Positions 1 to 6,151 of a stretch of DNA of 13,190 bases are shown one piece after another (position 1 is the stretch's first letter; the number at the start of each line of letters is the position of its first letter). The position numbers and the translations under genes are program-made. The notes beneath the pieces are model-generated. The model worked only from the letters and a program-made list of their open reading frames with translations. It did no database searches and had not been told where the DNA came from. Source of the DNA: DATKPC01 sp035524275. Lineage in GTDB: Bacteria; Pseudomonadota; Gammaproteobacteria; Burkholderiales; Burkholderiaceae_F. The DNA lies in assembly GCA_035524275.1 (NCBI GenBank), contig DATKPC010000035.1:1-13190 (forward strand). Direction: 5' to 3'.

Positions 1-104
1 TCGGCCTCGTGGCGGCGGTGGCGCTGGTTCGCTTCCAGGTCGGCGTGATCCCGGTGATCGGCGCCACGGCGCTGGCCGGCCTGCTGGCCACGCTGCTGCG
101 CTGA
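1..104 (+). CDS. C-terminal end of a membrane protein, possibly chromate transporter ChrA (partial)
   Basis: Only the last 33 codons are inside the window (reading frame from base 3, TGA at 102-104). The peptide is almost entirely hydrophobic (GLVAAVALVRF, then VIPVIGATALAGLLATLL) and reads as two short membrane-spanning stretches ending right at the C-terminus. This pattern, with an Arg-Phe between the hydrophobic runs, resembles the C-terminus of ChrA chromate transporters, which often sit near sulfate-assimilation genes. The piece is too short for certainty, and another polytopic transporter is possible. It converges on tauC, with two REP palindromes between the two stop codons. Confidence 0.4.
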   Translation, partial: GLVAAVALVRFQVGVIPVIGATALAGLLATLLR

Positions 105-127
105 TGGGCGAAGCGGGTTGACGCCCG

Positions 128-255
128 CCCTCTCCCCACCCCTCTCCCGCTGCGCGGGCGAGGGGCGATCCGTCGTCGCTAATCGAGACATCGTCGCCAT
201 GGCGACGCCGAGACTCCCCTCGCCCGCGAAGCGGGAGAGGGGCGGGGGGAGAGGG
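128..255. repeat. Inverted pair of REP-like palindromes (BIME-like)
   Basis: Copy 1 at 128-165 reads CCCTCTCCCC, then ACCCCTCTCCCGC, a short loop and GCGGGCGAGGGG. Copy 2 at 216-255 is nearly its reverse complement. The two therefore face each other and could fold into one long hairpin. Between them lies a 16-base perfect palindrome, CGTCGCCATGGCGACG (192-207). Three further copies of the same core occur in this window at 8320, 8595 and 13141. The pair fills most of the gap between two converging genes, where it could stop transcription from both sides. No U-tract is present, so it is not a textbook intrinsic terminator. Confidence 0.8.
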
Positions 256-319
256 AGGGGGAGAGGGTCGCCCAAGCCTGCCGCCGGCTCGCTGTCGACG
301 CCGCAGACACGGCCGTGCG

Positions 320-1168
320 CTAGGCCTTGCCCTCCCACGGCACGAGGCGCCGCTGCAGCGCGCGCAGGCCGAGTTCCAACGCGAAGGCAATCGACGCGAT
401 GACGAGAATGCCGAGAACCACGATGTCGGTATTCAGGAACTGCGCCGCGGACTGCACCATGAAGCCGAGCCCGCGCGTCGCCGCCACGAGTTCGGCCGCG
501 ACGAGCGTCGACCAGCCGACCCCGAGTCCGACGCGCACGCCGGTCAGGATATCGGGCGCGGCGCTCGGCAACACGACATGCCAGAGCAGTTGCCGGCGCG
601 TCGCCCCGAAGGACTGCGCGGCGCGAAGGCGGCTGACGTCGGTGCCGCGAACCCCGGTGGTCGTGGCGATCGCGACCGGCGCGATGATCGCGAGCGCGAT
701 CAGCAGGACCTTCGACAGTTCGCCGATGCCGAACCAGATCACGATCAGCGGCAGGTAGGCGAGCGGCGGAACGGGGCGATAGAACTCGATGAACGGATCG
801 AGGATGCCGCGCACGCGCGCCGACAGCCCCATCCACAGGCCCACCGGGATGGCGACCAGCAGCGCGGCGACAAGCGCGAGCCCGACGCGCGCGAGGCTGG
901 CGGCGGCATGCTGCCAGAGCGTCGCGTCCATGAAACCGACGGACGCCACGCGGACGAACTTGTCCCAGACGGCGCCGGGCGGCGGCAGGAACAACGGTGG
1001 AATCCAGCCGCGGCTCGCGACGAACTGCCAGGCCGCGAGAAGCAGCAGCACGGAGGCGGCGCTCAGCACGCCGGGCCGCTGCCAGGCACGGTCGTGGCGT
1101 CGGCGGGCCGGCGGCGCATCGGACTTCGCTTCTGCCATGGCCGGGCGGGTGCCGATCAGCGCGCTCAT
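320..1168 (-). CDS. tauC: Taurine/sulfonate ABC transporter permease TauC (SsuC family)
   Basis: This 282-residue inner-membrane permease imports taurine or related alkanesulfonates as a sulfur source, together with TauA and TauB. Residues 35-50 form a first hydrophobic helix, and the binding-protein-dependent transport domain covers about 85-275. The EAA-type loop that docks on the ATPase is visible at about 183-210 (AAQSFGATRRQLLWHVVLPS). The blocks RPVPPLAYLPLIVIWFGIGE and STLVAAELVAATRGLGFM are close to E. coli TauC, as is the C-terminal LELGLRALQRRLVPW. The start at 1168 is chosen because its ATG overlaps the tauB stop as ATGA, which indicates translational coupling. An in-frame reading upstream of this is only a shadow of tauB. 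A Met ten codons further in is a possible alternative start. No tauD follows it. Confidence 0.93.
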   Translation of the reverse strand: MSALIGTRPAMAEAKSDAPPARRRHDRAWQRPGVLSAASVLLLLAAWQFVASRGWIPPLFLPPPGAVWDKFVRVASVGFMDATLWQHAAASLARVGLALVAALLVAIPVGLWMGLSARVRGILDPFIEFYRPVPPLAYLPLIVIWFGIGELSKVLLIALAIIAPVAIATTTGVRGTDVSRLRAAQSFGATRRQLLWHVVLPSAAPDILTGVRVGLGVGWSTLVAAELVAATRGLGFMVQSAAQFLNTDIVVLGILVIASIAFALELGLRALQRRLVPWEGKA

Positions 1169-1956
1169 CCGATCGCTGCCTGCAGGTCCGGCTCGCTCGC
1201 GAAGACGGCCGCCAACACCGCTTCGCGCGTCGCGATGAAGTCGGGCTGCGATTTGACCGCGCGCGCGGCTTCGCCGCCCGCGAAGCGACGTCCGAAGTCG
1301 AGCACGTGCCGCTCCACGATCCGCGCAGGCCGCGGCGACAGCAGCACGAGGTCGGTGGCCAGGAAGACGGCCTCCTCGACGCCGTGCGTCACCAGCACGA
1401 TCGTCTTGCCGGTGGTCGCCCAGATGCGCAGCAGCAGTTCCTGCATCCGTTCGCGCGTCAGCGCATCGAGGGCACCGAACGGCTCGTCCATCAGCAGGAC
1501 CTGCGGATCGGCGGCGAGCGCGCGCGCGATGCCGACGCGCTGGCGCATCCCGCCGGACAGCTCCCACACGGCGTGGCGCGGCTGGTCGCGCAGCCCGACG
1601 AGTTCGAGGAAGTGCTGCGCTCGCTCGCGACGTTCGGCCGCCGGCATGCCCTTGAGGCGCAGCGGGAACTCGACGTTGCCTGCGGCGTCGAGCCAGGGCA
1701 GGAGCGCGTCGTCCTGGAACACGACGCCGCGGTCGGCGCCGGGTCCGCGGATGTCGCGACCGTCGATGCGGGCGCGACCGCCGCGCAGCGGAATGAACCC
1801 GGCGATCACGTTGAGCAGGCTGGACTTGCCGCAGCCCGAGGGGCCCAGCAGCACGAGGAGGGCGCCGGCCGGGACTTGCAGCGACACGCCGTCGAGCACG
1901 GCGGCCGATGAGCCCGGCTCGCCGTACCCGGCGACGATCTCGTCAAGGCGTACCAC
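1165..1956 (-). CDS. tauB: Taurine/sulfonate ABC transporter ATP-binding protein TauB
   Basis: This is a 263-residue cytoplasmic ATPase that powers the TauABC importer. All ABC motifs are present: Walker A GPSGCGKS at 38-45, Q-loop Gln81 (VVFQDDALLPWLD), signature LSGGMRQR at 133-140, Walker B VLLMDE at 153-158, D-loop GALDALTRE, and switch His191 (THGVEEAV). Length and motif spacing are normal for the TauB/SsuB/NrtD family. The start is a GTG at 1956, 12 bases after the tauA stop, and the preceding ribosome-binding site is weak, so translation may depend partly on tauA. The last four bases overlap tauC. The neighbouring TauA-type binding protein makes taurine the most likely substrate, but ATPases of this family do not by themselves determine specificity. 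Confidence 0.94.
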   Translation of the reverse strand: MVRLDEIVAGYGEPGSSAAVLDGVSLQVPAGALLVLLGPSGCGKSSLLNVIAGFIPLRGGRARIDGRDIRGPGADRGVVFQDDALLPWLDAAGNVEFPLRLKGMPAAERRERAQHFLELVGLRDQPRHAVWELSGGMRQRVGIARALAADPQVLLMDEPFGALDALTRERMQELLLRIWATTGKTIVLVTHGVEEAVFLATDLVLLSPRPARIVERHVLDFGRRFAGGEAARAVKSQPDFIATREAVLAAVFASEPDLQAAIG

Positions 1957-1968
1957 GCCGGATAGCGC

Positions 1969-3003
1969 CTACTTCGCGCTGGACGCGACCTTCTGGCCGC
2001 TCGCCTTCGCGGCACCTTCGACGAAGCGCGGCGTGACGTACGGCTTGTAGTCCGCGAGCACCTTCTCGACCTTGCCCTGTTCCTTCAGGAAGGCCGAGGT
2101 CTCGCCGACCGCCTTGACCGTGTCGCCCGACAGCAGCGTCGCCTCTTCCTGCAGGGTCGGGAAGCGGCTGCCGGCGAGCAGGTCGGCGACTTCCTCCTTC
2201 TTCGCGCCGGTCAGTCGGGCGATCTTCTCGACGTTCGCGGGGTCGCCCGCGTAACCCTTCGGATCCTTGCGATAGGCCGCATAGGCTTCGCCGGTGACGC
2301 GCGCGAACTGCGTCACGAAGTCGGGGTTCTTTTCGGCGAAGTCCTTGCGCACGATCCAGGCGTCGAACGTCGGGGCTCCCCACGTCGCGACTTCGGAGGA
2401 ATCGGTCAGGACCTTGCCCTTCGCCTTGATTTGCCCGAGCGCCGGATCCCAGACGTAGGCCGCGTCGATGTCGCCGCGCTGCCAGGCCGCGGCGATCTCG
2501 GTCGGCCGCAGGTTCACGATGTCGACCTTCTTCGGATCGACGCCCCAATGCTTCAGCGCCGCGAGGAGGCTGTAGTGCGTCGTCGAGACGAAGGGCACGG
2601 CGACCTTCCTGCCCACGAGGTCCTGCGGCTTCGCGATGTTCGCGCCGTTGCGCACGACAAGCGCCTCGGCACTGCCGATCTCGGCAGCGATGAAGAACGT
2701 CTCGACCGGCAGCTCGCGGCTCGCGGCCGCGGCCAACGGGCTGGAGCCGACGTAACCGACCTGGATGTCACCGGAAGCCACCGCGGTGATCACTTCGGCG
2801 CCGCTTTCGAACTTGCGCCAGTCGATCTTGCGCCCGGTCGCCTTTTCGTAGGCGCCGTCGGCCTGTGCCACCTTGGCCGGTTCCACGACGGTCTGGTAGG
2901 CGACATGGACCGCGTCGTCGGCGAATGCGCCGCCGGCAGCGGTCGCGGCGAGGCCGAAGCCCGCAAGCAGCACGAGCCGGTTCAACTTCGGTGAACGGAA
3001 CAT
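1969..3003 (-). CDS. tauA: Taurine ABC transporter periplasmic binding protein TauA
   Basis: This 344-residue periplasmic receptor delivers taurine (or a close sulfonate) to TauBC. Residues 1-28 are a signal peptide: basic MFRSPKLNR, a hydrophobic core, then AFA followed by DD, giving a probable cleavage after Ala28. The mature part follows E. coli TauA closely: VAYQTVVEPAKVAQADGAYE, WRKFESGAEVITAVASGDIQ, VGSSPLAAAAS, VPFVSTTHYSLLAALKHWG, and the strongly conserved AAWQRGDIDAAYVWDPAL and WGAPTFDAWIVRKDFAEKNP. The ATG at 3003 is preceded by GAGGGAG at a good distance and begins the signal peptide, so the longer in-frame reading upstream is rejected. It is the first gene of tauABC and is transcribed divergently from the rhodanese-cysK genes. 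Confidence 0.95.
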   Translation of the reverse strand: MFRSPKLNRLVLLAGFGLAATAAGGAFADDAVHVAYQTVVEPAKVAQADGAYEKATGRKIDWRKFESGAEVITAVASGDIQVGYVGSSPLAAAASRELPVETFFIAAEIGSAEALVVRNGANIAKPQDLVGRKVAVPFVSTTHYSLLAALKHWGVDPKKVDIVNLRPTEIAAAWQRGDIDAAYVWDPALGQIKAKGKVLTDSSEVATWGAPTFDAWIVRKDFAEKNPDFVTQFARVTGEAYAAYRKDPKGYAGDPANVEKIARLTGAKKEEVADLLAGSRFPTLQEEATLLSGDTVKAVGETSAFLKEQGKVEKVLADYKPYVTPRFVEGAAKASGQKVASSAK

Positions 3004-3063
3004 GGGGTATCTCCCTCGTTGTTTGTGCAGAGCGGCGCAGGCTAAGGCGCGGCCGCGGCGGCG

Positions 3064-3083
3064 CGAACGATTGTTTTCAGATG
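3064..3083 (-). promoter_or_regulatory. Candidate regulator site facing tauA
   Basis: Read on the minus strand this is CATCTGAAAACAATCGTTCG, about 60 bases upstream of the tauA start. Its right part, AATCGTTCG, is repeated perfectly in the opposite orientation at 3172-3180. The left part (CATCTGAAAAC) matches CATATGGAAAC at 3157-3167 at nine of eleven positions. The mirror placement, one copy facing each divergent gene, suggests one transcription factor serving both. The factor is unknown; a LysR-type regulator such as CysB or its relatives would be the usual one for sulfonate genes. Confidence 0.4.
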
Positions 3084-3156
3084 AGGACATGCGGGCTTAA
3101 GCCCCGCCCCGGTGCGGAGGCCCGCCCGCTGCGGAGGCGCGCTATGTCGGCCGTCG

Positions 3157-3180
3157 CATATGGAAACTCGGAATCGTTCG
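3157..3180 (+). promoter_or_regulatory. Candidate regulator site facing the rhodanese-cysK genes
   Basis: The plus strand reads CATATGGAAAC (3157-3167), then TCGG, then AATCGTTCG (3172-3180). It is the mirror partner of the element at 3064-3083, with four extra bases in the middle. It lies about 107 bases upstream of the rhodanese start, a reasonable distance for an activator. Similar CGCATAT-containing sequences occur before the encapsulin gene (5185-5198) and between yeiH and the CBS gene (10390-10427). Confidence 0.4.
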
Positions 3181-3287
3181 TTCACCGCGGTCGTGGCGCT
3201 ACCTAGTCTGTCGTCTATCGCCACCAGCGGCGCGCCGCCACGACCGGGCACGCCGTCCATGAAAACCATGCCGCACCCGGAGACGCC

Positions 3288-3755
3288 ATGACCGCAACCC
3301 TTGCCGACCCGTCGCTGCAATCCGTCCTCGACCACGCCCGCGAGCAGGCGCAGGCGGCGGGCCTGCCGTACGCGGGCAGCGTCCCGCCGCTGGAGGCCTG
3401 GGAACTGGTGCAGGCGGGTGCCGCGAAGTTCGTCGACGTTCGCAGCGGCGAGGAACGCAAATTCGTCGGGCACGTGCCGGGGACGATCCACGTGGCCTGG
3501 GCGACCGGGACCAGCCTGACGCGCAATCCGCGGTTCGTCCGCGAACTGGAGGCCAAGGTGGCGAAGAGCGATGTCGTGCTGCTGCTGTGTCGCAGCGGCA
3601 AGCGTTCGGCGGCCGCCGCCGAGGCCGCGACGAAGGCCGGCTTCACGAACGTCTTCAACGTGCTCGAGGGCTTCGAAGGCGAGATCGACGACGCGCAGCA
3701 GCGCGGCCGCCTCGGCGGCTGGCGGCTGCGCGGACTGCCCTGGGTCCAGGACTGA
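3288..3755 (+). CDS. Single-domain rhodanese sulfurtransferase
   Basis: This 155-residue, probably cytoplasmic rhodanese carries persulfide sulfur on a catalytic cysteine and passes it to an acceptor. The active-site loop is CRSGKRS with Cys101, preceded by the beta strand DVVLLL. The conserved DVRS (50-53) and the GHVPGTIHVAW block (61-71) of the fold are also present. About 35 residues precede the domain, and the C-terminus ends in GWRLRGLPW, a tail often seen in rhodaneses with a CysK/CyD context. The start at 3288 has GGAGA four bases upstream; two nearby upstream ATGs are out of frame. It is followed after 41 bases by cysK. The physiological donor and acceptor cannot be read from sequence; persulfide linked to the encapsulated desulfurase is my inference. 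Confidence 0.9.
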   Translation: MTATLADPSLQSVLDHAREQAQAAGLPYAGSVPPLEAWELVQAGAAKFVDVRSGEERKFVGHVPGTIHVAWATGTSLTRNPRFVRELEAKVAKSDVVLLLCRSGKRSAAAAEAATKAGFTNVFNVLEGFEGEIDDAQQRGRLGGWRLRGLPWVQD

Positions 3756-3796
3756 CCCGGAATCCGGAATTGTCATAGCGAGGGAGGGAACAAGCC

Positions 3797-4795
<999 letters not shown>

Positions 4796-4796
4796 C

Positions 4797-5075
4797 ATGG
4801 GCGCGCTCCAGGACACCGGCGTCGCCAGCGCCGCCGGGCCGGGCGCGCTCGCGCCCCGCTTCGGTCGTGTCGTGCGCGAATTGCGCGAGGCGCGCGGCTG
4901 GTCGCAGGAGCGATTGGCCAGCCGCGCGGAGCTCAACCGTTCCTACATGGGCGAGGTCGAGCGCGCCGCCGCGATGCCGTCGCTCGCGACCGCGGAGAAG
5001 CTGGCCCGCGCGCTGGACATCTCGTTGTCGGAGATCTTCCTGCGCTGCGAGGCCGCGTCCGCGTCACGCGAATAG
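4797..5075 (+). CDS. Small XRE/Cro-type helix-turn-helix regulator
   Basis: This 92-residue DNA-binding protein consists of a flexible 20-residue Ala/Gly-rich start and a single HTH_3 domain at about 21-80. The typical sequence is RFGRVVRELREARGWSQERL with ASRAELNRSYMGEVERA and then LATAEKLARALDISLSEIF. It has no sensor domain, only one cysteine (Cys84) just after the fold. Its ATG lies one base beyond the cysK stop, so it is almost certainly co-transcribed and translationally coupled with cysK. It ends 138 bases before the encapsulin gene. Position suggests local control of the sulfur genes, perhaps the encapsulin promoter or its own operon. The target and any signal are unknown. An antitoxin role is unlikely because no toxin gene is adjacent. 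Confidence 0.85.
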   Translation: MGALQDTGVASAAGPGALAPRFGRVVRELREARGWSQERLASRAELNRSYMGEVERAAAMPSLATAEKLARALDISLSEIFLRCEAASASRE

Positions 5076-5213
5076 AGCCTGCACGCCTCGATGCGCGATG
5101 CCCTGCTGGCGATAGGCGGTTGATCCGCGGACCGCGTTGATCCGAGACTCGACGGTTGGGAATCGCATGAAGTTATTTGAATTTCGCATATAGGAACCCC
5201 ATAGGAACCCCGA
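5076..5213 (+). promoter_or_regulatory. Probable promoter/operator region of the encapsulin-desulfurase operon
   Basis: This 138-base gap separates the XRE gene from the encapsulin gene. It holds a direct repeat GTTGATCCG at 5119-5127 and 5136-5144 (17 bases apart, start to start). An unusually AT-rich block follows (5161-5192, with AGTTATTTGAATTTCGCATA) in a very GC-rich neighbourhood. The block contains ATCGCAT (5162-5168) and TTCGCAT (5183-5189), 21 bases apart, the spacing of two helical turns. I could not place a standard -35/-10 pair with correct spacing. The local AT-richness and repeats still make this the best place for an independent encapsulin promoter and an operator. Confidence 0.5.
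5190..5211 (+). repeat. Perfect 11-base tandem duplication carrying the encapsulin ribosome-binding site
   Basis: ATAGGAACCCC occurs twice back to back (5190-5200 and 5201-5211), directly before the encapsulin ATG at 5214. The second copy puts AGGA at 5203-5206, seven bases before the start codon, in a good Shine-Dalgarno position. The first copy overlaps the CGCATATAGGAACC motif (5185-5198) shared with other intergenic regions here. Duplication of the leader could strengthen ribosome loading or provide two binding sites for a regulator. Confidence 0.7.
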
Positions 5214-6143
5214 ATGGCCGACCCGAGAACGACCCAGCTTGCGCTCGGCGACAACGCCGCGCGCCAACTTGCCAATGCCACGAAGACCGCGCCGACGCTG
5301 GCGACGATCTCGCCGCGCTGGCTGACCCACCTGCTGCCGTGGGTGCCGGTGGAGGCCGGCATCTACCGGTTGAACAAGGTCCGCAATCCGCAGGATGTCC
5401 AGGTGCTGTGCGCGAAGCGCGACGAGGCCGACCTGCCGACGACGTTCGTCGACTACGAGGAGAAGCCGCGCGAGTATTTCCTCAACGCCGTCTCGACGGT
5501 GCTGGACGTGCACACCCGCGTGAGCGACCTCTACAGCAGCCCGCACGACCAGATCAAGGAGCAGCTTCGCCTGCTGATCGAGACGATCAAGGAGAAGCAG
5601 GAAAGCGAACTCATCAACAATGCCGACTACGGGCTGCTCGCGAACGTCACGGATGACCAGCGCATCTTCCCGCTGACCGGCGCCCCGACGCCGGACGACC
5701 TGGACGAACTGCTGACGAAGGTCTGGAAGGAGCCGGCGTTCTTCCTTGCGCACCCGGCGGCGATTGCCGCCTTCGGCCGCGAATGCACGCGGCGCGGCGT
5801 CCCGCCGCCGACCGCGAGCCTGTTCGGCTCGCAGTTCCTGACGTGGCGCGGCGTGCCGCTGGTGCCGAGCGACAAGGTGCCGCTCGCCGACGGCAAGACG
5901 AGCATCCTGCTGCTGCGCGTCGGCGACAAGCGCCAGGGCGTCGTCGGCCTCTATCAGCCGGGCCTCGCGGGCGAGCAGAGCCCGGGCCTGTCGGTGCGTT
6001 TCATGGGCATCAGCCGCAACGCGATCGCGTCCTACCTGATCTCGTTGTACTGCTCGCTCGCGGTCCACGCCGACGACGCGCTCGCGGTGCTGGCGGACGT
6101 CGAGGTCGGCAAGTACCACGCCTATCCCGACAACTACCGCTGA
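5214..6143 (+). CDS. Family 2A encapsulin shell protein (SrpI-type, sulfur-linked nanocompartment)
   Basis: This 309-residue HK97-fold capsid-like protein self-assembles into a protein shell. It matches the sulfur-linked encapsulins typified by SrpI of Synechococcus. The N-terminal arm TTQLALGDNAARQLANATKT is followed by ISPRWLTHLLPWVPVEAGIY (32-51). The E-loop and spine helix region covers about 60-135, including EKPREYFLNAVSTVLDVHTR and DQIKEQLRLLIETIKEKQES. The A-domain and C-terminal block contain SLFGSQFLTWRGVPLVPSD and SPGLSVRFMGISRNAIASYL. There is no cyclic-nucleotide-binding insertion, which separates it from family 2B. Length is normal for 2A. The cargo desulfurase starts eight bases after its stop. 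Identification is from remembered family sequence; shell size and sulfur storage are known for relatives only. It is not a prophage remnant, since no other phage gene is near. Confidence 0.93.
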   Translation: MADPRTTQLALGDNAARQLANATKTAPTLATISPRWLTHLLPWVPVEAGIYRLNKVRNPQDVQVLCAKRDEADLPTTFVDYEEKPREYFLNAVSTVLDVHTRVSDLYSSPHDQIKEQLRLLIETIKEKQESELINNADYGLLANVTDDQRIFPLTGAPTPDDLDELLTKVWKEPAFFLAHPAAIAAFGRECTRRGVPPPTASLFGSQFLTWRGVPLVPSDKVPLADGKTSILLLRVGDKRQGVVGLYQPGLAGEQSPGLSVRFMGISRNAIASYLISLYCSLAVHADDALAVLADVEVGKYHAYPDNYR

Positions 6144-6151
6144 GCGTCGCG

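Larger units (their letters stand above)
3004..3287. promoter_or_regulatory. Divergent promoter region between tauABC and the rhodanese-cysK genes
   Basis: These 284 bases hold no convincing gene. They contain two copies of a related element in mirror orientation (3064-3083 and 3157-3180, listed separately). Between them lies a 12-base perfect palindrome GGGCTTAAGCCC at 3093-3104. The palindrome could be an operator, but similar GC-rich palindromes with a TTAA centre also occur as small interspersed repeats. The ribosome-binding site of tauA lies next to 3004 and that of the rhodanese (GGAGA, 3279-3283) at the other end. I could not fix good -35/-10 boxes on either strand, which would fit promoters that need an activator, as sulfur-starvation promoters often do. 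Confidence 0.6.

Noticed and set aside
118..402. A 94-residue plus-strand reading frame across the left REP pair.
   Set aside because: It is built from the repeat palindromes and the antisense of the tauC end, with Pro/Arg-rich low-complexity translation.
1169..1567. N-terminal extension of the tauC reading frame to 415 residues.
   Set aside because: The added part overlaps tauB entirely and has shadow composition; the ATGA overlap at 1165-1168 gives a normal-length permease.
4797..5075. The XRE protein as antitoxin of a toxin-antitoxin pair.
   Set aside because: No toxin-like gene flanks it; the neighbours are cysK and the encapsulin operon.
5214..6143. The HK97-fold protein as a prophage major capsid remnant.
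   Set aside because: No portal, terminase, protease or tail gene is nearby, and the sequence and partner gene match family 2A encapsulins.
5783..6151. In-frame open extension of the desulfurase gene backward through the encapsulin gene (would give 796 residues).
   Set aside because: It overlaps the well-supported encapsulin frame, reads as Arg/Ala-rich shadow sequence, and the ATG at 6152 directly after the encapsulin stop gives the expected family architecture.
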